Source of the DNA: Bacillota bacterium | GTDB taxonomy: Bacteria; Bacillota_C; Negativicutes; CTSoil-072 | Reading direction: 5' to 3' | Assembly: GCA_017861495.1 (NCBI GenBank) | Contig: JAGFXW010000018.1 | Coordinates: 1 to 19,412, forward strand | Length of the DNA: 19,412 bases | In this document: positions 1 to 7,169 of the stretch, piece by piece | How positions within the stretch are numbered: the first letter of the stretch is position 1 | Layout: every line of letters begins with the position of its first letter | Notes under the pieces: model-generated | Told to the model about the DNA's origin: nothing | Databases searched by the model: none | The model's input: the letters and a program-made list of their open reading frames with translations, nothing else | Translations under genes and position numbers: made by a program

Positions 1-1071
1 GGCCACAGTAGGGCTGTGTCAGGTACGGGCGCAGTGATCGATATGGTTGGTACCAATCACCGCGCGCATAAATTTCTGGATCAGGTAATTTTCCTCGACG
101 GTACAGCGGGCCGAGCTGAGAGCGGCAATCGAATCACTGCCGTGAGTGGTTTTATAATACGCAAATTTTTCGGCAACCAACGTCAAAGCCTCCGGCCAGG
201 ATGCTTCGACAAACTGTCCGTCTTTCTTGATCAGCGGCGCCGTCAGCCGTTCGTCGCTGTGGATATAGTCCGTACCAAACCGGCCTTTTACACAGGTCAA
301 CCGCCCGTTGACCGGCGCAGTCAAATTGGAAGTAACGCCGATTACCTTGCCTTCTTTTACATTGAGATCGAAGTTGCAGCCTACGCCGCAGAACGGGCAG
401 GTGGTTTTCACCTTGTAATCCGCCGGCCCCATATACTTCATGGGTTTTTCCGTCAAAGCCGCCGTAGGACAAGCCGACACGCAGGTGCCGCAAAAAACAC
501 AGTTTGTTTCCGTCAATGGTACATCAAAGGCGGTGGTTACTTTCGCATGAAAGCCGCGCTGTGTGCTTTCCAACACGTTGCAGCACTGTATATCACGCGT
601 AACCCGGACACAACGGCCGCAAAGAATGCATTTCTCCGGATCCCTCACCACAAAGGGGTTCCCTTCGTCGCACTCCGACTGCCGTTTCTCTCCTTGCCAG
701 GGAACGCTGTTGATTCCGAACTGCGCAGCCAGACTCTGCAATTCGCAGTTCAAGTTCCTCTGACAGGTCAAACATTCCATTGGGTGATTGGCTAACAATA
801 ATTCCAAATTCATTTTGCGGGCTTCCCGGATGGCCTCATTGCAAGTAATGACTTCCATGCCGTTTACAGCCGGATAATTGCAGGATGCCACTAACCCACG
901 GACTCCTTTTACTTCCACCAAACAGATCCGACAAGCTCCTTCCGGAACTAAATCGGCTAAATAGCAAAGGGTAGGTATCAGAATGTGGTTTTGGCGGCAA
1001 ACTTCCAACAGAGTAAGTCCTTCCACTGCGTCGATGTTCTTACCGTCAATGGTTAGCTGGATTGATCCCAT
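1..1071 (-). CDS. fdhF: Selenocysteine formate dehydrogenase, alpha subunit (5' part, runs off window)
   Basis: This is the N-terminal 357 codons of a molybdenum/tungsten formate dehydrogenase, which oxidises formate to CO2 (or the reverse) and passes electrons along Fe-S clusters. Order of domains: NuoG-like [2Fe-2S] domain (C36, C47, C50, C64); His-Cys cluster motif (H96, C100, C103, C109); two ferredoxin-type clusters (C148/C151/C154 and C191/C194/C197/C201); molybdopterin-domain [4Fe-4S] motif (C225, C228, C232, C260). The frame then reads CART, TGA, HSPTVA, matching the selenocysteine site of FdhF-type enzymes, so the TGA at 19-21 is read as Sec351 rather than stop. The start at 1071 is chosen over 1077 because AAGGAGG lies 7 nt upstream of 1071 but only 1 nt from 1077. 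Oddity: the first ferredoxin cluster has Thr158 where a fourth Cys is usual, with C163/C164 nearby. The long Fe-S extension suggests an NAD(P)- or ferredoxin-linked soluble complex (inference). Confidence 0.93.
19..21 (-). other. In-frame UGA selenocysteine codon
   Basis: On the minus strand TGA follows codons for DHCART and is followed in frame by codons for HSPTVA. E. coli FdhF has Sec in the same local context (ARV, Sec, HGPSVAG). The 18 nt after the TGA can start a small hairpin (CACAG, five-base loop, CTGTG), but a bacterial SECIS needs about 40 nt and the window ends first, so the SECIS cannot be judged. Confidence 0.92.
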
Positions 1072-1078
1072 CTTCATT

Positions 1079-1085
1079 CCTCCTT
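1079..1085 (-). promoter_or_regulatory. Ribosome binding site deciding the fdhF start
   Basis: AAGGAGG on the minus strand. The spacer to ATG at 1071 is 7 nt and to ATG at 1077 is 1 nt, so translation most likely begins at 1071. Confidence 0.8.
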
Positions 1086-1231
1086 GCGTTGGCTTGACAC
1101 CGGCGAATCAAATTTAGTATTGCTTTCTTTTCGAGAGAGCCTCCGTTTCTTCCTGCCCCATTCGTATTTTTGTCAAAATTTTCGCAAAATTAATCGATCG
1201 CTGGCATTTTGCCACTGAGCTCCATTGGCGC

Positions 1232-1275
1232 AAAAAAAGCCAACCGTTTCTATACGCAGAATACAGTTGGCTTTT
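1232..1275 (-). terminator. Intrinsic terminator after the selenium operon
   Basis: Inverted repeat AAAAGCCAAC (1235-1244) with GTTGGCTTTT (1266-1275), 21-nt loop. On the minus strand the stem is followed by seven T residues. It lies 25 bp after the stop of the cysteine desulfurase-family gene and before fdhF, so fdhF probably has its own promoter in 1086-1231. Confidence 0.8.
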
Positions 1276-1299
1276 GCCGGCCACCAAATTGTTATTCAT

Positions 1300-2451
1300 T
1301 TATCGTCGATATTTGCGGGTGATTTCCTCGATTGCCTGGATTACAACATCAATTTCCCGCCCGCCGGTAAAAAAACCCGGACTGAGACGGCACGTCCCGC
1401 CTGGAAGCGTGCCTATGGTTTGATGCGCCAACGGCGCGCAATGAAGACCGGCACGCGTCACAACCCTATAATCCATTTCCAAGAAGGAACTGATCTGGTT
1501 CGGATCCATATTGTCAACCGCAAACGAAACGACCGCTGTCCGCCCATTGAGGTCTGACGGACCGTAAACCGTCATCCCCGGTATCTTTTTTAAATTGTGC
1601 CATAGCAGGGCTGTAAGCTGCTGTTCATGCAGACGAATGCGTTCCAGACCTTGCGCCAATATAAACCGCACCCCGGCTCCCAAGCCAATAATCCCAGGAG
1701 TGTTCAGCGTGCCGCTTTCCAAGCAATCCGGCATGATGTCCGGCTGTTCCATATTGCGCGCCCATGATCCGGTCCCGCCTTCTTTCAACGGACGGATCGC
1801 AATACCCGGACGGACATAAATGCCGCCCGTGCCCTGCGGCCCCAAAAGGCCCTTGTGGCCCGTAAACGCCAGAATGTCAATGCATTGGCGGTTGACATCA
1901 ATCGGCAGCACACCTGCGCTTTGGGCCGAATCAACCAAAAACAGGATCTCTTTTTCGCGGCAAAGTTTTCCGACCTCGGCAATAGGCTGGATGGTTCCCG
2001 TCACATTGGAAGCATGCAACAAACCGACCATTTTCGTATTCGGCCGGATCGCTTTGGCCAAATCGCGGACATCCAGCAAGCCCTCAGCATCACAGGGAAC
2101 TACTGCCAACTCTATCCCTTGTTTCCTTAATGCAAAAGCCGGCCGGGCAAGAGCAGCATGTTCCATGCCGCTGATAATCAAGTGATCCCCCGGAAGCAAA
2201 ATTCCCTTCAGCGCTAGATTCAGGGCTTCTGTGACATTCAGCGTAAAGGCGATTCGCAGTGGATCGTTAATATGAAACAACTCCGCCAGCAATTCACGCG
2301 TTTCCAAAACGAGCGCGCTGGAAGCAAGACTCGATTGGGTTACGCCCCGCCCCGGGTTTGCGCCGATATTGCGTTGAAAACAATCCATGGCCGTATAAAC
2401 AGCTTCCGGTTTGGGCCAGGAAGTAGCTGCATTATCCAGATAAATCTTCAT
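1300..2451 (-). CDS. Cysteine desulfurase / selenocysteine lyase-like PLP enzyme
   Basis: A 383-residue class V aminotransferase-fold protein. It starts with the typical YLDNAATSWPKPEAV segment. The PLP-binding lysine is K200 in TGHKGLLGPQGTGG, D174 and Q177 lie in VDSAQSAG, and the candidate persulfide/selenide cysteine is C338 in RAGLHCAPLAH. Enzymes of this type take sulfur from cysteine or selenium from selenocysteine and hand it to an acceptor. It resembles the cysteine desulfurase subfamily often found with yedE, yedF and DUF3343 genes in Firmicutes. Its ATG overlaps the end of the DUF3343 gene by 4 bp, implying translational coupling, with GGAAG just upstream. Whether it acts on Se or S cannot be told from sequence; the context favours supplying selenium for selenoprotein synthesis. 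Confidence 0.9.
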   Translation of the reverse strand: MKIYLDNAATSWPKPEAVYTAMDCFQRNIGANPGRGVTQSSLASSALVLETRELLAELFHINDPLRIAFTLNVTEALNLALKGILLPGDHLIISGMEHAALARPAFALRKQGIELAVVPCDAEGLLDVRDLAKAIRPNTKMVGLLHASNVTGTIQPIAEVGKLCREKEILFLVDSAQSAGVLPIDVNRQCIDILAFTGHKGLLGPQGTGGIYVRPGIAIRPLKEGGTGSWARNMEQPDIMPDCLESGTLNTPGIIGLGAGVRFILAQGLERIRLHEQQLTALLWHNLKKIPGMTVYGPSDLNGRTAVVSFAVDNMDPNQISSFLEMDYRVVTRAGLHCAPLAHQTIGTLPGGTCRLSPGFFTGGREIDVVIQAIEEITRKYRR

Positions 2452-2669
2452 TTTACTTCCACGCCCTGCCGGACCATCTCGATCCTGTTGGCCGTCAAAA
2501 TTGTGACAGCCCGTTTGACATCGTCCGCCGCCAACTGCGCGGCCAGGCCTTCACAAGACCCGCTTAATTGGCGGGGAATAGGAATTAACTTCACGTCGAT
2601 CCCTTGCTTTTGCAATATTTTTTCCGCCCGCAGCGCATGAAAAACCGATAAAAAAGTAATGACCCACAT
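2448..2669 (-). CDS. DUF3343 Se/S carrier-like small protein
   Basis: A 73-residue protein of the DUF3343 (Se/S carrier-like) type: an opening hydrophobic strand followed by SVFHALRAEKILQKQGI, then the characteristic LIPIPRQLSGSCEGLA segment with one conserved cysteine (SCEG). The family is small and uncharacterised in detail; it is associated by context with selenium or sulfur trafficking. AAGGAGA lies 9 nt before the ATG. It overlaps the desulfurase-family gene by 4 bp and follows yedF by 63 bp, a gap that carries a possible extra promoter. A plausible job is to accept Se or S from the neighbouring PLP enzyme (inference). Confidence 0.85.
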   Translation of the reverse strand: MWVITFLSVFHALRAEKILQKQGIDVKLIPIPRQLSGSCEGLAAQLAADDVKRAVTILTANRIEMVRQGVEVK

Positions 2670-2703
2670 GCTGATTATTCTCCTTCTGTTTAACTCAAGA
2701 ATA

Positions 2704-2712
2704 ATTATAGCA
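2704..2712 (-). promoter_or_regulatory. Extended -10 promoter before the DUF3343 gene
   Basis: On the minus strand TGCTATAAT is a perfect extended -10 element, about 35 nt before the DUF3343 start. No good -35 box is seen, as is common for extended -10 promoters. It could allow DUF3343 and the desulfurase to be expressed separately from yedE-yedF. Confidence 0.45.
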
Positions 2713-2732
2713 CATTCACTGCCTTGCCATTC

Positions 2733-2945
2733 TTACATTTCTTTACGAATCGTAATCGTGTATTCGCCGCCGGCGGCGCTCCATTCCGCCTGATAGTGCC
2801 TTGAATTGGCAAACTTAAGAATATTTTCTTTCGCTACCGGTTCGTCAACGGTAACGCACACTTCCGTCGCATCCTCCAGCGCATTTTTCGTTTGTATCAA
2901 GGGAATGGGGCAGCTTAAACCCCGAAGATCCAGTATTTTTTTCAC
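2733..2945 (-). CDS. yedF: YedF-type TusA/SirA-family sulfur/selenium carrier
   Basis: A 70-residue TusA-like protein. It begins KKILDLRGLSCPIPLIQTKN; the CPxP motif (C12) is the hallmark of this family and carries the persulfide or selenide. The fold ends in YTITIRKEM. The start is GTG at 2945, with GGAGGG 6 nt upstream; longer readings of the same frame lie inside yedE in the wrong frame for it and are rejected. Only 2 bp separate it from the yedE stop, so the two are co-translated. The family is known for sulfur relay (TusA); YedF homologues next to YedE are linked to selenium metabolism by context. It lacks the extra C-terminal domain of the longer YedF forms. Confidence 0.9.
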   Translation of the reverse strand: MKKILDLRGLSCPIPLIQTKNALEDATEVCVTVDEPVAKENILKFANSRHYQAEWSAAGGEYTITIRKEM

Positions 2946-2947
2946 GT

Positions 2948-4018
2948 CTATCCCTCCGTCTGCAGACTGATTTTTTCCCGCAGCGCAAAACCAATGGCCA
3001 GAGTAATCAGCAAGCCGGCTATCACAGCAATTTGCCCGTTGACCCCTACGCCGGCCGCACTGCCGGCAGCGTTCAAGCCATGGGAAATTCCGGCCCCGGC
3101 AAGCATGCCCAGCACGCAAAACATGGCATCCGTATTCCCTTCACCGGCCATAATCAACTGCCGAAGCGGACAGCCGCCGGCCAAGGTCGCTGCCAGGCCA
3201 ACGAGAAACAATCCGAAAAAATTCCAGATGTGCATGCTATGCGCCAGCGGCTGGTCGGCAAAACCCAGTTTGAAGAAACCAAAGTATTGATTGCCGATAA
3301 ACGCCGCCAAAAAAATCACGCCGTAAATCTTCAAAAGGTAGGTATCTCTGACCAGGATAAAATCACGCAGGCCGCCGCTCAAACACATGCGGGTTTTCCA
3401 TGCGAGCGCTCCTGCCAGCAGTCCCAAAACCAAGCTGAGAAATAAAGGCGCATGCATAGATCCCGGCCCTTTGGCACTAAACTGCAAAAATCCGGCATGC
3501 GTCGCCGCCGCAACCACCAACACCAATGCAGCTATCGCCGCCACATAACCGACCGATCTGTTAGTCCCTTGGTAAATATGGCTGCGGCCTAAATTATACC
3601 CATTTTTCAAGAAAGCGATGCCGGTAAAAATACCGCCGACAAAACCGGCTAACCCCACCAACCCGTTTAAGTCGCCGCCAGCCAAGCGTAAAATACCCCG
3701 CAATGGGCAGCCCAGAAATACCAGCGCCCCGATAACCATCAAAGCGCCCAACACAAAGCGCACCGCCGGATTGGCGCCGCCCCGAGGCCGGAATTCGCCG
3801 CTTGTCTTCGCCAATGCAAACGAGCCAAGAATAAAGCCCAAAATTTCCGGCCGCACGTACTGTAGCGTCGCCACTTGGTGGATCCCCAACGCTCCGGCAA
3901 TATCCCGCAAATGGCAAGCGGCGCAAAAACCGTAATTCCCCGGATTACCAGCCTTCACCAACACCACAGCTCCCAGACCGAATACAATGCCGGTAATAAT
4001 AATCAACAACCACTGCAT
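2948..4018 (-). CDS. yedE: YedE-family selenium/sulfur transport membrane protein
   Basis: A 356-residue, strongly hydrophobic inner-membrane protein with about 9-10 predicted membrane segments and the internal duplication of the YeeE/YedE sulfur transporter family: GCPLRGILRLAGG (C104) and GCPLRQLIMAGEG (C283). Further conserved cysteines are C32 and C35 in GFCAACHLRDIAG and C212 in TRMCLSGGLRD. YeeE-type proteins conduct thiosulfate through such cysteines; the form with the N-terminal CxxC next to yedF is the selenium-metabolism type. GAGGTGG lies 7 nt before the ATG. It is the first gene of the minus-strand operon and is divergent from the LysR gene. The substrate (a selenium or sulfur species) is an inference. 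Confidence 0.9.
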   Translation of the reverse strand: MQWLLIIITGIVFGLGAVVLVKAGNPGNYGFCAACHLRDIAGALGIHQVATLQYVRPEILGFILGSFALAKTSGEFRPRGGANPAVRFVLGALMVIGALVFLGCPLRGILRLAGGDLNGLVGLAGFVGGIFTGIAFLKNGYNLGRSHIYQGTNRSVGYVAAIAALVLVVAAATHAGFLQFSAKGPGSMHAPLFLSLVLGLLAGALAWKTRMCLSGGLRDFILVRDTYLLKIYGVIFLAAFIGNQYFGFFKLGFADQPLAHSMHIWNFFGLFLVGLAATLAGGCPLRQLIMAGEGNTDAMFCVLGMLAGAGISHGLNAAGSAAGVGVNGQIAVIAGLLITLAIGFALREKISLQTEG

Positions 4019-4038
4019 ACATCTACCACCTCATAAAT

Positions 4039-4077
4039 TATAGAATATATCAATATGACATTCAGGTATATTCTATA
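4039..4077. promoter_or_regulatory. Inverted-repeat operator between yedE and lysR
   Basis: Perfect 11-bp arms TATAGAATATA (4039-4049) and TATATTCTATA (4067-4077), 17-nt centre. The sequence is very A+T rich compared with the flanking genes. LysR-type regulators normally bind dyads of this kind in the region between themselves and a divergent target. The site lies 20-60 bp upstream of yedE and about 90 bp upstream of lysR. Confidence 0.65.
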
Positions 4078-4165
4078 TCAATCGAATAATTCCTTTTTTG
4101 CTGCCATTTAACAGGACATTTTTTCCGCAGCGGCGAATAAGCCTTACAAAATGAGGTGATTTTAC

Positions 4166-5071
4166 ATGTCCCACTGGCAATTATTGTCCGTGTTCAATAC
4201 GGTAGCCGAGGAAGGAAGTTTCAGCGGCGCCGCCAAACGGCTTGAACTAACCCAACCGACAGTATCCTTCCATATCGACAATCTGGAAAAGACCTTCGGC
4301 TGCCCTTTATTCCAGCGCACCGCCCGCGGCGTCAAACTGACCGTGTACGGCGAAACATTATTCACCCATACTCGTAAAATCAATAGCCAGTTGGAAATGG
4401 TTTCCCAACAATTACAATCCATGCGGTTGGGCCAGGCAGGAGAAATCCGCATCGGCGCCAGTACAATACCGGCTGAATACATTTTACCCCCTTTAATTGC
4501 CAAATTTCTGCGCGACCGGCCCGGATTGCAAATTTCGCTGCAAACCGGCAATAGCGAAACGGTTCTGTCCGGCTTCACCGCCGGTAAATTTCCGATTGCA
4601 ATTATCGGCATGCCCCCGGCAAACGACCAGATATCGCTTCGCCTATGGTCGGACGAACTGGTGCTGATTGCCCATCCGGATATCGCGGCTGCCTTGGGAA
4701 AAGCTCCGGGAATAGAACCGATTTTCTCCTACCCCTTCGTTTCCCGACCGGCTTCTTCCGGTTCCCTGCAAACCGTTCATGCCGCTTTGCGCCAACAGGG
4801 CATTTCGCCGGAGCGGATGCGGGTTGTCTTTGATGTAAACGGCAATGAAGCCGTAAAGTCCGCAGTCAGGAACCAAATCGGCCTGGGATATATTTCAAAA
4901 TGGGCCGTCCAAGAAGAACTTGCCGTCGGCCAACTGCAAATCATTCCCACGCCCGGCTTTACCATCACCCGCCAATTTTATGCCGTTTGCCAGCCTCCGC
5001 CCTTATTAAGCTGTTTCCAAGCGTTCTGGGAATTTCTCACACAGCAGTCCCGCGCCACAAGCAATCCGTAA
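4166..5071 (+). CDS. LysR-family regulator of the selenium cluster
   Basis: A 301-residue LysR-type transcription factor. Residues 1-60 form the winged helix-turn-helix (WQLLSVFNTVAEEGSFSGAA, then TQPTVSFHIDNLEK), followed by a linker helix and a periplasmic-binding-like effector domain starting near residue 90 (GEIRIGASTIPAEYILP). GAGGTGA precedes the ATG by 7 nt. It is transcribed away from yedE, the usual arrangement for a LysR regulator controlling its divergent neighbour. NCBI names a group of such regulators as selenium-metabolism-associated; this one fits by position. The effector is unknown. Confidence 0.88.
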   Translation: MSHWQLLSVFNTVAEEGSFSGAAKRLELTQPTVSFHIDNLEKTFGCPLFQRTARGVKLTVYGETLFTHTRKINSQLEMVSQQLQSMRLGQAGEIRIGASTIPAEYILPPLIAKFLRDRPGLQISLQTGNSETVLSGFTAGKFPIAIIGMPPANDQISLRLWSDELVLIAHPDIAAALGKAPGIEPIFSYPFVSRPASSGSLQTVHAALRQQGISPERMRVVFDVNGNEAVKSAVRNQIGLGYISKWAVQEELAVGQLQIIPTPGFTITRQFYAVCQPPPLLSCFQAFWEFLTQQSRATSNP

Positions 5072-5077
5072 AATTGG

Positions 5078-5104
5078 AAAACCCGGCTTACGCCGAGTTT
5101 TCTC
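5078..5104 (+). terminator. Terminator of the lysR gene
   Basis: Hairpin AAAAC-C-CGGC (5078-5087), loop TTAC, GCCG-A-GTTTT (5092-5101), with one mismatch and a T-rich tail, beginning 7 bp after the lysR stop. Confidence 0.65.
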
Positions 5105-5367
5105 TCGTTAACAGCCTATAAACCCTACGCTGTCGCATAAGGATTAACAGGCTGTAAAACTCGAACTAAGTGAACCCTGGTTTCAAAAGGTTACACCGCC
5201 TTTTGAAACCAGGGTTCACTTATTAGCGACGGCGGAGGCCTCTGGTTACACTTATGTGCACTAGATATAGAAGACTTGCTTCAGATGGATACTGCCCTCT
5301 GAAGTATAGTCGCACTTATTTCGAGTTACAGACTGTTGATCCCTTCATAAGGGATCTTACAGTCTGT
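5103..5367. repeat. Palindrome cluster with imperfect terminal inverted repeats
   Basis: A gene-free stretch packed with related motifs. The block at 5141-5172 (GGATTAACAGGCTGTAA, then ACTCGAACTAAGTG) recurs inverted at 5312-5342 with a few mismatches and a 2-nt indel, so the ends form imperfect terminal inverted repeats about 200 bp apart. Inside lie a 24-bp-arm hairpin (5167-5222) and a smaller hairpin (CTTCAGA 5279-5285 with TCTGAAG 5298-5304). The right end overlaps an 18-bp hairpin with one bulge (5328-5367). TCTCGTTAACAGCCT at 5103-5117 precedes it. A related copy of the left end is at 12718-12750. No ORF of note is present. This looks like a non-autonomous mobile or REP-like element, or a structured RNA. 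Confidence 0.7.
5167..5222. repeat. Perfect 24-bp-arm hairpin
   Basis: Arms 5167-5190 (TAAGTGAACCCTGG onwards) and 5199-5222 are exact reverse complements, with loop TTACACCG. There is no T-run on either side, so it is not a standard terminator. It is the core of the palindrome cluster. Confidence 0.9.
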
Positions 5368-5401
5368 GCGTAGAGGAAAATTTTATACTTTCTGGTGTAC
5401 T

Positions 5402-5455
5402 AAACAAAGCAGGCAGAGCATTTCAACCATTCGCTCTGCCTGCTTTGTTTATTTT
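5402..5455. terminator. Bidirectional terminator after cheW
   Basis: Perfect 18-bp arms AAACAAAGCAGGCAGAGC (5402-5419) and 5433-5450, 13-nt loop, T-rich on the plus side and ending in TTTGTTTAG on the minus side. It lies 19 bp beyond the cheW stop and separates cheW from the repeat cluster. Confidence 0.8.
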
Positions 5456-5468
5456 TCCTCGATGCTGT

Positions 5469-5924
5469 TTACACGGCTTCTCCGATCAACGCAGCTTCTT
5501 CCATTGCTAATAGTTTTTCCGGATCTAAAATAATAATCAGCCGCTCTTGATATTTACCAATACCCCGGATGTAATTTTCGCCGTTGCGGCTGACAAAAAC
5601 TGCCTGTGGTTGTATATCCTCATCATTGAGCTTCACGATGTCCGTCACTTCATCTACAATACAACCGGAATTCGCCTCGTGTACATTTAGCATGACAAAC
5701 TTGCTTTCTTCCGCCAGTTCCCCTTCCGGCAAACCAAATTTGGCCCGTAAATTGAAAATATAATTGACTTGGCCCCGCAAATTAATAATTCCGGCCAGCG
5801 TTTTTGCCACGCCAGGCATCGATTGGATCTTAAATTTCTTGGACCGCAAAATCCCATTTACCGCCGATACATCCAACCCGTATTCTTCATTATTCAAGGT
5901 GAAAACAACCAGTTGAACCGCCAT
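5469..5924 (-). CDS. cheW: CheW chemotaxis coupling protein (copy 1)
   Basis: A 151-residue, single-domain CheW. It opens with LVVFTLNNEEYGLDVSAVNG and carries the family core IINLRGQVNYIFNLRAKFGL, then the second subdomain segment SGCIVDEVTDIVKLNDEDI and a closing RLIIILDPEKLL. CheW bridges chemoreceptor tips to the CheA kinase at the membrane or in cytoplasmic arrays. AAGGAGG lies 8 nt before the ATG. It starts 28 bp after the receptor gene stop and is very probably co-transcribed with it under the same c-di-GMP riboswitch. A second cheW, also behind a receptor gene, is at 17117-17560. Confidence 0.93.
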   Translation of the reverse strand: MAVQLVVFTLNNEEYGLDVSAVNGILRSKKFKIQSMPGVAKTLAGIINLRGQVNYIFNLRAKFGLPEGELAEESKFVMLNVHEANSGCIVDEVTDIVKLNDEDIQPQAVFVSRNGENYIRGIGKYQERLIIILDPEKLLAMEEAALIGEAV

Positions 5925-5952
5925 AAGGGTTTCCTCCTTCCACCAGTGCAGA

Positions 5953-7026
5953 TTATAATGCGTTTGCCAGTTCGCTTAGTTGTTCGGTCAACCCCGTAAT
6001 TTCTTCCACACTTGCCGTGATTTCCTCGATCGCCGCCGCTTGCTGCTCCACCGTCATCATGGTTTCATTTCCCATGCCGACCGTCTTGTCCACGGAACTT
6101 TTAATGCTTTCCGTCAATTCCTTGATTTTCCCTACCGTCTGTTTCGAATCGGCGGAGAGGTTTCTAATTTCCTGGGCTACCACGCCAAATCCCAGACCGG
6201 CTTCGCCCGCTCTGGCTGCCTCAATCGCTGCATTCAGGCCCAACAGACGGGTCTCGTCGGCAATATCTTTGATGAAATCCATCACCTCGTTGATTTTTCC
6301 GGTTACCGTATTTACATTGCCGATTTCCGTATTGAGGCTGGCTTGATTGCTGCTGACCGTCATTGCCGAAGCGGCCAGTTGCTGCATGGTGGCCGATATT
6401 TGGTGCAAACTATCATTAAGGATGTTGCTGACGGCCTGTAATTTTCTCTGTTGATACGCCATCTTGGACATGTTGTTGGCTACAATGAACAACACGTTAG
6501 CCGCCGCTTCAATCCGTTCCCTTGACAGCCTGCTGACCTCCTGCACTGCTTCCACATACCCATCCGGGTCAACGCCGATTTCTCCGGCGATCCGGCGATA
6601 TTTCGCTTCATCCGGACGATCCGTCAGTACTTGTCCGCCCAAAATTGTCCCGATCAGTTTCCCTTCAATCATGATCGGCGCTGCAAAATCAATGAGGCCG
6701 GCATGGCACTCGTAGATTACCGGTTTACCGGTTCGAGCCGCCTCTTCCCCTCCCTTGCGATGCGACTCCGCACACCGTTTATCGCCACACTCCGTCGAGT
6801 GGGTATAATTTTCACAAAAGCGCGTATAACTGCTGGGATTGGTAACAGGGGTCCCGGAAACATCTACCGTAACACTGGCAAGACCGATTCCTTTGGCAAA
6901 ATCGTCCTGAAATTGCTGCAAAAAACGAATATCGATGATATCCGCCAATTTCAGATTGCTCACATCCAGAACATTCGTCAAATCATTTTTATCTTGTTTC
7001 ATTTTTGCGTCGTTATATTCAGCCAT
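5953..7026 (-). CDS. Cytoplasmic chemoreceptor with PocR sensory domain
   Basis: A 357-residue methyl-accepting chemotaxis protein without membrane segments. Residues about 25-185 look like a PocR domain: [15 protein letters not shown] and [14 protein letters not shown] supply conserved C71, C80, C85 and C107, which could hold a metal or Fe-S cluster, followed by [15 protein letters not shown]. Residues about 200-357 form the coiled-coil signalling hairpin, whose tip is around 253-281 ([14 protein letters not shown]). The hairpin is short and the tail has no CheR/CheB tethering pentapeptide. AGAGGAGA lies 7 nt before the ATG. It is paired with cheW downstream and preceded by a c-di-GMP riboswitch, so receptor supply is probably tied to c-di-GMP. 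The ligand is unknown; PocR domains are associated with small hydrocarbon-derivative or redox sensing. Confidence 0.92.
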   Translation of the reverse strand: MAEYNDAKMKQDKNDLTNVLDVSNLKLADIIDIRFLQQFQDDFAKGIGLASVTVDVSGTPVTNPSSYTRFCENYTHSTECGDKRCAESHRKGGEEAARTGKPVIYECHAGLIDFAAPIMIEGKLIGTILGGQVLTDRPDEAKYRRIAGEIGVDPDGYVEAVQEVSRLSRERIEAAANVLFIVANNMSKMAYQQRKLQAVSNILNDSLHQISATMQQLAASAMTVSSNQASLNTEIGNVNTVTGKINEVMDFIKDIADETRLLGLNAAIEAARAGEAGLGFGVVAQEIRNLSADSKQTVGKIKELTESIKSSVDKTVGMGNETMMTVEQQAAAIEEITASVEEITGLTEQLSELANAL

Positions 7027-7124
7027 TATAAATTCTCCTCTACCTTCTTTTTACTCGATCGTAACCTATGGATTCCTTCCCAATAAACAACCATGACCGG
7101 GTAAAACACAACCGCTTTGCCAAA

Positions 7125-7152
7125 ATAAAAAAAGCCAGACCTCTGCCTGACT
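7125..7152 (-). terminator. Riboswitch-controlled intrinsic terminator
   Basis: On the minus strand AGTCAG (7152-7147) pairs with CTGGCT (7138-7133) with one G-U pair, followed by TTTTTTT. It lies between the c-di-GMP aptamer and the receptor start. GCAGTCA (7154-7148), overlapping its 5' arm, is exactly complementary to TGACTGC (7193-7187) of the aptamer, a ready-made antiterminator. Confidence 0.7.
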
Positions 7153-7169
7153 GCAAAATGCAACGCGGA

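Noticed and set aside
16..795. Long plus-strand ORF of 259 codons
   Set aside because: It is the antisense shadow of the formate dehydrogenase gene, which has clear cofactor motifs on the other strand.
1200..1216. Possible sigma-54 promoter for fdhF (TGGCA...GC with GG-N10-GC spacing on the minus strand)
   Set aside because: Spacing fits, but the -12 half reads CAGC rather than TTGC, and TGGCATTTTGCCA is a simple small palindrome. It was too weak to call.
1114..1299. Minus-strand ORF of 61 codons
   Set aside because: It lies across the terminator after the desulfurase-family gene and shows no family features or ribosome site.
2733..3119. Longer 128-codon reading of the yedF frame
   Set aside because: The extra N-terminal part lies inside yedE in another frame and has no family resemblance; the GTG at 2945 has a good ribosome site.
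5103..5367. CRISPR array
   Set aside because: The repeats are inverted and irregular, with no evenly spaced unit or unique spacers.
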